Shown here: one piece after another, positions 21,649-33,545 of the stretch | Layout of the letters: each line of letters begins with the position of its first letter | How positions within the stretch are numbered: position 1 is the stretch's first letter | Source of the DNA: Calliopum simillimum | Taxonomy: Eukaryota > Arthropoda > Insecta > Diptera > Lauxaniidae | Direction: 5' to 3' | Length of the DNA: 64,000 nucleotides | Assembly (NCBI GenBank): GCA_951812925.1 | Contig: OX638370.1 | Span: forward strand, 97,292,897 to 97,356,896 | Position numbers and translations under genes: made by a program | Notes under the pieces: generated by a model | The model's database searches: none | The model's input: the letters and a program-made list of their open reading frames with translations, nothing else | What the model was told of the DNA's origin: nothing

Positions 21649-22985
21649 TTTTAAGATACAAATAAAATTATTGAAGATCCTTTAATTTAAAACGAATCAA
21701 AAAAAAAACTTAACATCAAAATCAATATCAAGAAATGAACAGAAAAAAAAATAGAAAAATCCATGAAATCTATAAAAATACGAAAAATCTATGAAATACT
21801 ATATCATCCAGGAAGCAAGAAAATAATCATTTGAAAGTCGTCTAAATTAGACGGTATTACTGACAGCAGTGGTGGAACATATGCAATAAAATCTTAATAA
21901 AAATAAATAAATAATTTTATATCAATTTTACGTTTAAATTCTAAACCTTATCCAAAAACTTCTATATTCAAGAAATTGCAAAATTAATATCAGAAAAATA
22001 GCATTCATAAAATGACCGTAAACTATTTTGAATTTTATAATTTACAAAAAAATAAAATTAATAAATGAAAATAGAAATTGCTTCACGTAATGCAACTCAA
22101 TGTTCTACTTTATTCATTTAATATCTTTTATATATCACGGTGAGCTTAAGCCATATTTAATTGGCAAGACCAACATGGCCCGAATTTTGTCTTGCGTATG
22201 AATTTCGCTTTTCCGAACATGGCAATTAAGTTTGGTTAAGGTCAACCTTGGTATATGCATATAAATTTAAACTTATTGTAATTTTATTTCCTTTGATGAT
22301 TTGTAGAAATTTTACAAATTTCATTAATTTTACATTTATAGTTTTATTAATAAAATTTTGGATGATAAAAGATGTATGTAGTATAATGGTTTTTTTTTTT
22401 AATTAAGTGGGTTCAAGATGAACCAACTTCGACTGACTGATTAAAAATACATTTTTTGTAATTTTAATATTTTATTTGATTTTTTAACGGTTGGTAAATT
22501 TGTTTTACTAGAGTTTGCCTTTTGGTCGAAATTCGACTACTTCGATTTTACTTTAAAAAGACCACCCAGTTGTTAACTTAAGCAAATTCTTCTAAGTAAC
22601 CATGCCTGTGCATTTTCTCTTGTGCGACGTGGCACCGTTCACTTGAAACATAAAGGCCATATTATCGATTCTTAGCGTTAACTCTATCTCCATACCAAAT
22701 TTCATAAAAATCGATACAGGTTTTATTTGTTATTTCTTCACAAATTTTTTGGGTTCCGGGCTTAAGGCTTATTCAAGTAAGACCGTCCCTTTAAAATAAA
22801 TCAGGCAATTTTAAATCTGGGGAGCGAGAAGGCGAAGCTAAATCAGAATTTCTCGAAATAAGTCTCCCATCGAAATATTCGTGTAGAAAGTTCATTGCCA
22901 CTCTCGCTATGTGTGCTGTGGTTCTATCTTATTGGAACCATAATCATAGGATTATTTACCACTCCTGACCCTAAAAAATGTTCTA
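21649..22985. other. 3' flank of the thioredoxin-repeat gene
   Basis: AATAAA-like signals occur near 21660 and 21885. A GTGGCACCGTTCACTTG-type repeat word lies near 22628-22650, like those at 60530-60640. No gene was found. Confidence 0.45.
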
Positions 22986-24307
22986 CGTAGGGCCTAAAAA
23001 AAGTTCGCTTAGTTGGTGTCATGTTATAAATTTTTAGTAAATCAAAAAATTGCGTATTATTGATTATAGTCTTACGATATATCATTTTAATTTTCAGAAA
23101 GTTCGGTCAAAACGGAGAGAAGAAAACGTAAAATTCGTGAACCAATGTCAGCAGATTTCCAATGCCAACGCAGCAAGAGATTCGGTTTGCTATTCTTTTT
23201 GGATTTCGACGTAAGCTCAAACCTATGGAAATATTTAATGAATGTCAAATAGCATTTGAAGTTAATGCGCCATCCCTCGTGACTATTTCAAAGTGGTTCC
23301 GAAGATTCCAGGCACGTAATTTTACTGTGGAGGACGAACCTTGAGAAGGCCGCCCAAAATCTTCGACTGATTATGAATGTGTAGCGCTGGTTAAGTCTAA
23401 AATTGACGAAGATCCAAGATTGACCCAGGAAATCATTGCTGAGGAACTGGGCTTAAATGCCATGGCTGTATCGCAAATATTAAATAATGATCTTGGATAC
23501 GCGGAGAAATCTGCACGATGGGTTCCTAGAATTTTAAGTGATGCTCAAAAAGAGGCATGTGTGCGTTTTGCTAAGTATTTTCTTGAAAAATTCAAAAACG
23601 GAGGGTCTAACACCTTCAAGAAAATCGTAACAGGTGATGAAGCATGGTTTTAGAACTACAATCCTGAGACCAAACAACAATCCATGGTATGGAGCCCAGA
23701 AAGTGCAAGTCGACCTGTTAAAGTAAAGCAAAAAAAAGTGAGCAACAAAAGTAATGATGTCAGTTTACTTCAACAGAGAGAAAGTTGTAGCTGCTATTCC
23801 TTTGAAAAAAGGTCAGATGATTACTGCTAAGTGGAATACTGAAACCTGCTTACCAAAAGTTTTCCAAAGTTTATTGGGAAAACGCCAAAAAAGGAGCTAC
23901 GCTGCTACTTTCTACATCACGATAATGCGCTGGCGCACACTGCTGAAAAAACAACCGATTTTATTTTTCTTTCTGGCGTCGAAGAAATTCGTCCAGCTCC
24001 TTATTCCTCAGATCTAGAGCCTTGTGACTTCTGGTTGTTTCCAAAAATAAAAAAAAAATTGATAGGGAGAGTCTTCAACAGCAATGAGGAGATAATAAAT
24101 GCGGTTAATGGTGAAATTGCAAAACTGCAAAAAGCCGATTTTGAAGACTGTTTTTCAAGATGGATTTATCGACTTCAAAAATATATCAAAATAAATGACG
24201 ATTACGTTGAAAAAATACAAATAGATGAAGAATAAAGTTATAAATTTAAAAAATTAAATTTAAAAGTTTTTTCAATTCAACTAAGCGAACTTTTGTTAGA
24301 CCCCTCG
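22986..24307 (+). mobile_element. mariner element with broken transposase
   Basis: The length, 1322 bp, is typical of a full mariner. TA flanks both sides (22984-22985 and 24308-24309). The inverted ends share CTAAMAAAAGTTCGCTTAGT-like sequence. The transposase begins near 23162 (MPTQQEIRFAILFGFRRKLK). Family hallmarks are VTGDEAWF (first Asp), HHDNALAH (second Asp, near 23915) and a YSSDLEPCDFWLF segment (third Asp, near 24005). In-frame stops after EDEP (23341) and after EAWF (23651), plus frame changes, make it inactive as written. Confidence 0.9.
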
Positions 24308-24309
24308 TA

Positions 24310-24656
24310 TTGCTCTTCGTTCAGATCAGATCTGGATCAAGTATTCTTTAATACGGCCATCTGATCAGTTCCTCATCAGGATCTGATACCAAAAATCTTA
24401 ATACGGCCGAAGTGCGTTCCTGATCATTCTTCAGGCAAGCCTGGTCCGAATCGGATCACAACCTGAACTTTTTTCTAGCCGGGAAACTGTACATCTAAAA
24501 GGATGTATTTAAGCTAATCTAATGCTCTTGGCTTGTTTGTACCACAAATTTGACAGTAATGCTTATTAACGTATCACATTAAATAAAAGGGGGCGTCATC
24601 GCTCAAACTAGGGTATTTTCTTTGCGTTGTAACAATAGACCGTTGGGAAATATAGT
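24310..24656. other. non-coding, nothing recognised
   Basis: Short GATCAGATC-type words repeat near 24325-24470. No element ends could be paired. Confidence 0.4.
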
Positions 24657-24966
24657 CAGGCCTATCACTGAATCCATCGTTGATACGAATTTCGTGAAAT
24701 CTACGAAAGTCCTATCATTAAATTCGAATTGCTACGACGTGAATTCAAAATTCGTAGATTGTGAGCACTTACTCCATCCGAAACTCTCATTTTTTTTAAT
24801 TTCCGACGAATAGATATGACTACCGAAGAAATATCATAATTATATTAAAAAAGTACTTCAAACACCACGAATTACGAAGTTACGTTTGTAATTTCTTGAA
24901 ATCAATAATAGGATTTTCGTAGATCTCACGAAATTCGTATCTACGATGGATTCAATGATAGGCCTG
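24657..24966. mobile_element. palindromic MITE, CAGGCCTATCA ends
   Basis: The ends CAGGCCTATCACTGAATCC and (reverse complement) CAGGCCTATCATTGAATCC are inverted, and the match continues through ATACGAATTTCGTGA for over 50 bases. The target duplication is unresolved (agt on the left, aat on the right). The terminal CAGGCCT recalls the element at 4057-4421. Confidence 0.75.
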
Positions 24967-25504
24967 AATAAAATTCTATACTATTGACCCGTTTTTGCGC
25001 GGAGTATTTAGCCGTTCTAAAATTTATTAAAATTTTCTATAACATACAAAAAAATAAAAAAAATAATAAGTAAAACCTAAAAAGTAATTAATATTGCCCC
25101 ATAGATGATGTCGATGCCCCATATGAAAAGTAGGATGATTCAGTTGTCTTACAAAAACTAGGACATAATAAAAAATGGTAAAAAATTGGACGTTAGATAA
25201 TTTCGTCGTAAAGTAGGATGTTTCTCGATGCATCTGATGAATAGGATATTTTATATTTAACGAAAATTGAATGTTTAATCCAGAAATTGATTTTCTGCAC
25301 ATCGTATTCTAAAAATATATTTTTCGTGAATAGGTACTATTTGAAACATATTTTTGGATTTTTAATGTTTTCACTATTTTATTTTAATTTTAAATATGCC
25401 AGAAAACTTGAGTTACTAATAAAGTAATGCAGTCCAAAAGTTGCATTTTATAGGTAAATTAAAAACAAACCAAACACTTCCAATAAAACATTAATTTTGT
25501 TAAA
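24967..25504. other. non-coding, nothing recognised
   Basis: AT-rich DNA downstream of the minus-strand coiled-coil gene. No structure was recognised. Confidence 0.4.
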
Positions 25505-25972
25505 TCATTCATAAAAGTCTTGCAACATTTTACGCAGTACTTCATTCTCCAATTGGCTTTTATACTTTTCTCCTTCTCTTTTTGATGCTTTTAAGAATTC
25601 TTTTAATTGTTGATTTTCCACACGCAGTTCATTGACTTCCCTGCGTGCCTTCAGAAGCATTTCTTTGTTTTTCTTCATACATTTTGCTGCAGCCTCCCAG
25701 CATAATTGATCCAATTCATGGGTATCACTCAGAGCGTCAAGTTTAGCTTGAATTTCTTCAAGCCCCGGTTTTCCTTTACCACCTTTTATTGCCTTTTCGA
25801 TGTTTGTAGCATAATCTAAAATTTTATTCAAGTCCACTAGTGATTCTTTTTTTTCCGATGGTTCTCCCTCCGACCGAACTGGATTTCTATTTTCAGTTTT
25901 AAGTTTTATTTTACGCTTTTCCTCATCAGTTCCAGATGGTGCTTTAGATGTCTTTTTTCTATCATTCAACAT
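25505..25972 (-). CDS. small coiled-coil protein, unrecognised
   Basis: A 155-residue frame. The ATG at 25970-25972 is chosen because it is the first ATG and sits in ACAATG context; the frame is open further upstream but without an ATG. The first 45 residues are basic and polar (MLNDRKKTSKAPSGTDEEKR). A segment with LNKILDYATNIEKAIKGG follows, then a run of about 70 residues with heptad-like leucines (ELDQLCWEAAAKCMKKNKEM, NELRVENQQLKEFL) ending LRKMLQDFYE. This suggests an alpha-helical coiled coil in a subunit of a larger complex. Composition is much less repetitive than the flanks and the frame is uninterrupted, so I take it as a real gene. There is no signal peptide or membrane segment. 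I cannot name it. Confidence 0.75.
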   Translation of the reverse strand: MLNDRKKTSKAPSGTDEEKRKIKLKTENRNPVRSEGEPSEKKESLVDLNKILDYATNIEKAIKGGKGKPGLEEIQAKLDALSDTHELDQLCWEAAAKCMKKNKEMLLKARREVNELRVENQQLKEFLKASKREGEKYKSQLENEVLRKMLQDFYE

Positions 25973-26224
25973 TGTTTTTAAGTGATATTGCAAATTTTTT
26001 TTAAAACTTATAATTTTGAATTTATGTAGGCTCAAAAATAAAATTTTTTATTCGAAAATTCAAATTGACAGCAATCAAAATATCAACTGACTGCAAAGTG
26101 TTTCCGTTTACGAAAAAGAATTTTTTTCATTTCTAAAATTTCCCAAGGGCTGTCCATAAACTCCGTGGCGCTAAAATTCGCTAACAGCCCGATTCGACGA
26201 GCAATTTTTATGTTATAATTTATA
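25973..26224. other. 5' flank of the coiled-coil gene
   Basis: Contains AGGGCTGTCCATAAACTCCG at about 26153, which looks like one terminus of the AGGGGCTGTTCATAAAT element at 47673-48031, but no second end was found. Confidence 0.4.
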
Positions 26225-26639
26225 CTAAAATCGCCCAATGGTCAAAATTTTACCACAAATGTATTAAATAATGATGGTACTTTTTAGACAGTTTAAGTAT
26301 TATTTTTGATGTTTGGTACAAAATAGAAAAGCTCATTTACCATCCCTGGTACATTAACAAATGTGAAACGAAATGAAAACAAAAAACATGAAGTCAGCTT
26401 TTTGTAATTTTCGTTTTGCTCTTTTCAGCTCTGTGTGACCTCGTATTTTTTCGTTGTTAATGTTTAAAAATTTGCATTTAATTTTACTTGGCTTAATGGC
26501 AAAATATTAAAATAATTTTAACTTTGTGCACATTTGCACACAAATACCTTTCTAATGGTGTATAATTCAAAGTCGTGCTCCATTTCTAACAAAGTAAAAA
26601 AAGTAGGACAAATTTTTGCCTTGCGTATTAATATCTAGA
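26225..26639 (-). mobile_element. Helitron-like non-autonomous element, copy 2
   Basis: Read on the minus strand it starts TCTAGATATTAATACGC after an A. It ends with a hairpin GGTAAAATTTTGACC, ten or so bases, then TTAG before a T. It aligns over its whole length with 58869-59292. There is no terminal inverted repeat and no target duplication, as expected for Helitrons. No coding sequence. Confidence 0.75.
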
Positions 26640-27615
26640 TTATAATGTTTTTATGTCAAAATTTCATGTTATTTGATGTTATGGAATTTTTCCTAATTGA
26701 AATTTTTATTTCATAACATTTTGTATCTCCACTAGATATTTTGCTGCATGAGTCACTGGGTAAAGGAAACTTTTTGAAAAAATTCGTTGAGTGGGGGAAA
26801 ACTTTTTTGATTTATTTGAGAAATTTAAGTCATTCTTTTAATGACTCGAAAACTATCCGACCGGTTTTGATGAAATTTTTAAATGACGTTAATAACAATC
26901 AGAGGATCATGGCACCGCCTCTCTGAGCGATGCCATGCATCACACACACATAATTCATCATATCTCTGAAACTATTCGACGCAGCAGAAAGAGCCCAGAA
27001 ACAGCCCCAGCGAGTATATGATGTTTTCGAGGCATTTACACGATTATGGAATTCCCTAATAGTTTTGGAATGTAACTGCCTAAATAAGAGTGCCAAAAGA
27101 GTGTCAGCGTAATGTAATCATCCCTGTCTGTTTCATGTCCATACAAATTATATGGAGCATAACAACAGAGCCGATTCTTTAACGCTGATCATTGAATAAT
27201 TGAATAACGCTCTAATTTAGGTATGGCTCTAAAAAATTTGCCAAGCTTTGCTACACAACTTTGCTTAAAATTCCGCACTTCGTACTTTCCGCAGTTTGTG
27301 TCAATTTGTACATAACTTTGTATGGAGATTAATTTCCGCCGTTTCCGCATCAATTGAGTACTGTTAAAAATGTGCGGAAATTTCCAAAGTGAGCACAGCT
27401 GAGTTTTATCGATTTTTTATGATCATTTTATTTCGATTTTGATGCAAGAAATAATACGAACGTAAAAACTATAAAAGGCAGTTACGATTTAACTGCGAAT
27501 GTCGTGCATTCTCCATTGCAGTCTGAGAAAAATTCCGCGGGAATATTAATACATGATAACCTCCAACATTTCGTAGTTTTCCACTAAAAATCTCTTAAAA
27601 ATTAAACTAATAAGT
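26640..27615. other. repeat-derived spacer, no gene
   Basis: About 26735-27110 holds degenerate copies of a TGGCACCGCC / CATATCTCTGAAACTA repeat related to the array at 33000-33540. The stretch 27510-27575 resembles one arm of the small hairpin element at 57951. No coding region was seen. Confidence 0.5.
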
Positions 27616-27702
27616 ATTGGAACCAGCGTTGCCAGGGCTTTTTTGAGAAAGTTACATTTTTGCTGCTAAAAAGATACATTTTTTGATAAAAAGTTACATT
27701 TT

Positions 27703-28086
27703 CTTGTCTGTTCCGAAATCCGTGTGATTTCAATTACTTTTCATTTAGGAGGCTTTTTGATAAAAACGGTGAGTCATACGATAAAAAGTATCAGGATCTC
27801 TTTTGTGTAGAATTACAAGATCTACAACACATATTCATTTTCATTACCGAAAAAATAACCGTTTGGGAAAATTCTTAAAATCCCGCAAAAAGTCGAAAAA
27901 TTCGATTTTATAGAATATTTCCTAAAAGGCTTCTTTTTCGAAAATATAAATCATTATTATTTGTAGACCCTGTAATTCTCCACAAAAAAGATTCTGATAC
28001 TTTTTGTCGTGTGACTCACCATTTTTTATCAAAAACCCTCTTAAATGAAAAGTAATTGAAACCACACCGATTATGGAACAGGCCTG
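27703..28086. mobile_element. AGGCCT palindromic MITE, copy 2
   Basis: Aligns along its length with 4057-4421, including GTGATTTCAATTACTTTTCA near the left end and its inverted partner near the right. The right end GGAACAGGCCTG is intact and the left end is eroded (CTTGTCTGTTCCG). It lies inside the hAT element 27624-28960. Confidence 0.7.
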
Positions 28087-28305
28087 TTGATTAATTTTTT
28101 CTAAATAAATGGAGCAATTTTCAATTGCAATTGTATTACAAAAAATTTCACCGAAATTTGTTCAGGACATATTTTATTATGCAGTCACTTTTAAAAAAGT
28201 CTATAACAACAATTCAAAATAAATTCAATGCATAGTGGAGCTTATCACCTCAACGTACTGAAATATATTTAATTGGCCATGAGAAATATCAATAAAATAA
28301 TACAA

Positions 28306-28674
28306 CGTTTCTACCGCAAATTTTAAGATGTGATTTACGGCTGTTTCGAGATTTAGTTTATGACGTGATCTACCATACAAAAATTAAATCTGTTTCTGTC
28401 GTGATTTATTTTAAATCAGCGTATAAATCTCATCCAGGCTTCAAATTTTTACGATTTTTAACGAAATGGCACCCATTTACTTGGAGAATTGGCATTAAAT
28501 GTAATTTAAAACAAAGCAAATTGAAGATAAGTAAATATTAAGAAGAAAAAGACAACCAACATTCATACATATCAATATATGAACAATAGTAAATCTCTTC
28601 CGGTCGGTGGAAAAGGATAGGATTTAACAATTAGATTTATAAATCACGTCACAGCTAAATTTCCGGCGAAAACT
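28306..28674. mobile_element. palindromic element, TTTCYRCCG ends
   Basis: CGTTTCTACCGCAAATTT on the left pairs loosely with AAATTTCCGGCGAAAAC on the right, and GATGTGATTTACGGCTG with a reverse-complement partner near 28645-28660. Interior words (AATCTGTTTCTGTCGTGATT, GTATAAATCTCATCCAGG) recur at 49800-50060. Nested in the hAT at 27624-28960. Confidence 0.5.
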
Positions 28675-29174
28675 TAGTTAAAGCTCACACGATTAGGTGC
28701 CTGGTGCAAGGTTTAAATGGCCAAAAGCTGAGGAGATTGTAATCACTGGCACATTATGTTTTACTAATGTTTTTTTATTGTATAGTTTATGGCAGTGCCG
28801 TACCAAAATTTCGTTTTTTCAGTGCAACAAAATTTTTTTAAAAAAAAACGTAACCTAAAAAGTTACGAAAAATGGCCAAAATACAAATTTTACTTACAAG
28901 TTACGTGAGAAGCCAAAAAGATACGCAAAATGTATAAAATGTAACCAACTGGCAACGCTGATTGGAACACTCCTTATAGTAATCTGTACTTTGTTGTTGC
29001 CAACTTAACAATACAAAAAAACCAAATGTCAAAATCATGAAGAATAATTTAAATGTCAAATTCTATCCTAGGGATTTTTCTAGGGGTCAAAATCTTCCCG
29101 AATATTTATTTTGGCAATGCAGTTTTTGCAACTTTTCCTCAATTAAAATAAAAAATTAAATACAAAATTTTCAG

Positions 29175-29401
29175 TAAAATAAACAAATTAAAATGCAACA
29201 ATTGAATAATTGCATATAACGACGTGAGAGTGGAAGTGACAAGCGATCAATTTCAAGTCTTCAGTCGCTCTGAGTTGCTCTTGGCTAGTGGTGGTGCTAG
29301 AATTGCTATACGTTTGATTGCGGAATTGCTGTGGGGATTTCTTGAAAAGAATTTCAATAATAAACAAAAACTGCTTTAAAGTAAAAGTGAAATTTTTTTG
29401 G
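29175..29401 (+). promoter_or_regulatory. possible promoter and 5' UTR exon (perhaps phtf)
   Basis: A less AT-rich stretch holds an arthropod initiator match, TCAGTC at about 29262, in CTTCAGTCGCTCTGAGTTG. It ends at a strong donor, GG|GTAAGTTTC at 29401/29402. No ATG-started frame of note follows. It lies upstream of phtf on the same strand, with a gap of about 4.7 kb that would be a first intron. This is inference from signals only. Confidence 0.25.
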
Positions 29402-30169
29402 GTAAGTTTCATTTAGAAGTTATTTTGGTGGTAACGCGTGAAAACAGCGAGACACTCTGATTTCCTGCAAGGTAAAAAACTGATTTTTTGTCAAAAAACT
29501 AAAAGAAGTACCCATGTAAAAACAACAGGATTATTGATTTCTATTACTTTAGTTTTTTGCCCGTCCAACTTGCTGAGGCCTGAATTGATTTTTCATCTTT
29601 GCTTGAAAAAAAAAAAAAGGTTTACCTTGAACTCGGCGGCTTCATACAGTTTTCTTTTGTTTGTTGTTTTCCTAGTCAGATTAACATGCATTGGTTGCGC
29701 TACAGCTCTAGTGTAGGTATACTTTGTTTTTAGTTGATAATGTTATTACTATCATACAAATTACAAAATTGAAACTTGCCACCCGATTAACGTAGAGCCT
29801 TAAAATATGCTATGTTTTTGTATTATTTCAAACATGCTGCCTTTTAAAATATTAGCATAATTTTATGATCTACTTAAAGCCCCTGCATTTAATTTTGAAT
29901 TGAAACTACAAAGTGATAAATAAGTGATAAATGTATATCTGTTAAGTGTTATATGGAAGTCTCAATAAAAATTTGCTTACTGACTTACTTCCAAACAGTA
30001 ATTAGTTTGGCAACAGTTCAAAAAAGGACTAGCAGTGGATTTTGCAAATTAATTTCCAAACGAAATGTTTGCTTCAATAAGCGTTTAAGTTATTTTCCAT
30101 ACGTTTTTATGTTTGTTAGGATATTGTAAGGCAAACTCTAAACTGTTTCTGGACTGGTGAAAAGGTAAT
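29402..30169. other. non-coding, nothing recognised
   Basis: AT-rich DNA between the possible 5' exon and a hAT element. A short frame near 29438 has no family resemblance. Confidence 0.4.
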
Positions 30170-30177
30170 GCGTAGGT

Positions 30178-31258
30178 CAGTGATTCTCAACCTATGTGCC
30201 GCGGCACTTAAGTGTGCCGTGAGATTTTTAAAGTGTGCCGTCACTACCAGAAAGTAGATTTGCTGACATGATTTGTTTAGGTTTCTGGAAATTAAAACCT
30301 TTTGGTCATAATACCATTTACACCAATTTATAAATTGTGATGTAATGATGTATAGACTACCACACCACTTTTTCCTAACAAACTTTCAGGTGGTAGTACC
30401 TAAAAGGTATAGTTAGGCTATTTTAAATACGTTATTTAAAATATACACAGATAGGTCAAAATTGGATACAGGTACTGGAAACTTTCCCGAGCCTATAGAA
30501 CTAACAAAATCGTATAGACAGCTGTTCTCAAAGTCGCAATTTCTTGGAAACGTTGTGGTTTATTTACCTTGATAGACAGGTGGCCATCAAAGCAATTTCA
30601 TCAAATTACATTGTTTCAAAACTTGTATTAAGCTGTTAAGAAGGTAATTTGCGATATTTATGAGGACTGCAGTATGACACTTTGCTGGGTTCCCGGTCAT
30701 AGTAATTGCTGACGAACTCGCTAGGAAAGAAGAATTTTCTGTTGGCTGACCTTTTAACAAGAAAACACATAAGCGTAATCAAGGAACAATCAAAAGTAAA
30801 TGTATTCAGCTTGCTAATTCCAGACGGTCAAATCTACAAACTTGAAAGCATATTAGATCCTTAAGTATGAATCGAACTAAATTTTTTATAGCAATGGAGA
30901 ACAACAATGTGCGTAACTTAATTGGTGCTATTACTAGAGACTGTGGCATAGAAAACCATACATTTGTAGAAGTCATTTCTTTAGTCATTTCAATTTGGAA
31001 CCGCTTGGCTCACTACTTGAAATCCATATGGTAGTATATGTATTTATATGAACATGCATATGGTTCTCCTAGAATTACTTTGTTAAAGCTCTCTGTATCA
31101 GGTACACAATGGGGCCAATCCCGAGGCCTAGGTTAATGATTACAACATGGTCATCCACGGATTTTACCCTTCTTAAAATTTTTGTTTTTGTTAGTGGGCC
31201 GCCAAATTTTGATATTATTAAAAATGTGCCGTGACGAAACAAAGGTTGAGAATCACTG
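30178..31258. mobile_element. Charlie-like hAT carrying a LINE RNase H fragment
   Basis: The termini CAGTGATTCTCAACCT are exactly inverted, followed by GTGCCGCGGCAC-type words. The exact 8-bp duplication gcgtaggt lies at 30170-30177 and 31259-31266. In place of a hAT transposase, the middle holds about 30480-31000 with LCWVPGHSN and ADELARK in different frames, recalling the RNase H domain of I/jockey-type non-LTR elements; it is broken by stops and frameshifts. Confidence 0.88.
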
Positions 31259-31266
31259 GCGTAGGT

Positions 31267-33000
31267 GGACAATTGACGATTCGTAGGACATCAACATTGA
31301 AAAATCGTTAGTTCATTTCATGAAAATCATTTATGGTGGAACTGGTACTATTCCTATTTGGTACTAGTTCAGAGGCTAGGCTAGGCAAGTTAATTTTTGT
31401 TTTTATTTCCAAAAATTAATTATGGCACTATTTCCAAAAATTCTGGCTGTATTTCTTAGTTAATTATTGGCTTCATTTTCAAAAATTAGAAAATTCCTGG
31501 CTTTATTTTGAAAGGTCTAACGATAAGCCATGGAATATACTTCAGTAGTTGAAAGAATTTTTTTTTTTTTGCGGCCCATTTTATGGTTGATATCAAATTT
31601 GTTCCAATTTTAACATTTTATAATTAGGTCAATGTATTATAGAAATCAACGAAAATCATTAAAATTTATTGTGTTTACATAAATGTTTTGTACCTTTAAA
31701 ATAAGGTTCGAAGTAAGTCGTATTGTACCAATTGAAATTCAAAATAACATTTCAGCTATTAATTATTGCCTTTTTCAGTTTCATAGGAAATGCATATTAA
31801 AATATGAAACACTTTTATGGGCAATGCATTTTTCTTATTATAAACTTACGCGCTACTTACTCTGTCGATAGCGTGGGTGGTTAAAAAATCATATTGAATG
31901 TTATATATGGCTGTGCAATTTTTACTGTTTGTCATTGAACGACTTTGAGTAAAATACGCGTTCCTACATGGCATTATTATTATCACAAAAACATTTATAA
32001 ACAATTTATTATCAGTAGGTATGCGTAGTTGAAAGTGTGTGTAAATATAATAGCAAAATTTATAAACAATGGCTGGCTGCTACTACATAAAACTGCCATC
32101 GAATAATAAACAATTATGATTGCTATATTTCTTACAATCGTGATAAAATTTGCAAGAAAGATCTAATTGAAATAATTAACATAAGGAATGGGTGGGCCAA
32201 CTGAAGTTTTCTTTTTTCAAATAATATTTTATTTTGGCACTCAATAGTATGAAAAAAGTACATAAATGATATATGAGTGCAGGTCAAAAAGTGTTTTTAA
32301 CACCTATATATACGTTTCACTTCTTACACTTGTAACAAGTTGAACGCGCTTTACTACTTCTGTTATCATTTTGTAATTTTGCTGCGTATGTACTACACAG
32401 TTTCGTTTAAAACACTCCATTGTTTTATAAATAGAATCTACTCGTAATTGACTTCGATTTGTTGAAAGACAATTTTCAATTGAGTTTAATTAGGTCTTCA
32501 GCTTATATTCAATTTCCTCTATCTACAATTTTCATGAAAATGAGTTTTTGATGGCAAGCCCTTCATTTAGTCAAATACCATGTATCTTCTTTTGCGAGCT
32601 AAAATTGTATGTTTGTTTATATATTTATCTGTGGCTTAGCTTTTTCTCGAAGCTGAAGCAATTTTAATTTTGAATTTAATCAAGTCATAACTCGCAAACC
32701 ATAGAAGAGTATTTTAATGAAGTTCAGTAGGCGGCTACTAGAAGTAAGCAGCATCGAAGAAGTGCCACGCCCACTTTTTGCATTGAAAATTTGTTATTCA
32801 ATATTACACAAAAACGACTGCAACGTTGATTAATATGTGATATTGAAAGTCTTTAAAGGGCGTGGCACTGCCCACAAAGCTCTTTTGCGCTATTAAAAGA
32901 AAACTAATAAAGCTATTCAGCTGAAATTAATTACATGAAGTCTACTCGCTATAATAGAAGCTTTAGTTAAAATTGGGTGAATTATTATCAGTGGGCGTGG
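31267..33000. other. non-coding, nothing firm recognised
   Basis: Loose repeats around TATTTCCAAAAATTA occur at 31400-31510. GAAGTGCCACGCCCACTTTTT at about 32760 and similar words near 32860 begin the repeat region that becomes tandem after 33000. No exon-like frame was seen. Confidence 0.4.
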
Positions 33001-33545
33001 CACCTCCCATACAGCTAAAAAACGGAAACTAACAGACCGATTTGAATGAAATTTTCACAATACCTTAGTATTATAAAAAGCGGTCATACACTTCTAAAAA
33101 TTAATCCTTAATAGCTCTGAAACTACTTAACGCGGATAATTGAAATTTGGTACATGTATGGAGTGAAATAGGACAAATAATTTTTACTGAAAAAGTGGGT
33201 GGTGCCACGCCCCTATAAAAATTAATTTGATATAGCTCTGAAACTACTTGACGCAGATAATTGAAATTTGGTACATCTGTAAAGTGCATTAGGATAAATA
33301 ATTTTCAGTGAAAACTTAGGCGGTGCCACGCCTCAAAAGAAATTAATTCATCATATCTCTAAAAATGTTTAACAGAAATAAATGAGATTTGGTATATGTA
33401 TTAAGAGTACCGGACAAATAATGTCCATTGAAAAAATGGGTGGTGCCACGCCCTTAAAAAATTTCGTCATATTTTTGAAAGTATTTAACGCATAAAGATG
33501 AGATTTGGGAAATTTATAAAATTGGTGATGCCCCGTCCCCAGTAC
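33000..33545. repeat. tandem repeat, period about 120 bp
   Basis: ATAGCTCTGAAACTACTTAA-type words start near 33111, 33232, 33353 and 33469. Each is followed by TGAAATTTGGTACAT, GACAAATAATTTTYA and GGGTGGTGCCACGCCC. There are about 4.5 diverged copies. Related single words at 26900, 22630, 32760, 42680, 60530 and 62800 show it is a dispersed family. Confidence 0.75.

Larger units (their letters stand above)
27624..28960. mobile_element. hAT-type element carrying nested MITEs
   Basis: The termini CAGCGTTGCCAG are exactly inverted. The exact 8-bp duplication attggaac lies at 27616-27623 and 28961-28968. Repeated AAAAAGWTACATTTT words lie inside both ends. The body holds a copy of the AGGCCT palindromic MITE (27703-28086) and a further palindromic element (about 28306-28674). 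No transposase is seen. Confidence 0.92.

Noticed and set aside
30480..31000. Endogenous virus polymerase region
   Set aside because: The WVPGHSN and ADELAR words fit the RNase H of non-LTR retrotransposons; nothing viral (gag, env, LTR) was found.
33000..33545. CRISPR-like array
   Set aside because: Units are diverged throughout, have no constant repeat with unique spacers, and the genome is eukaryotic.
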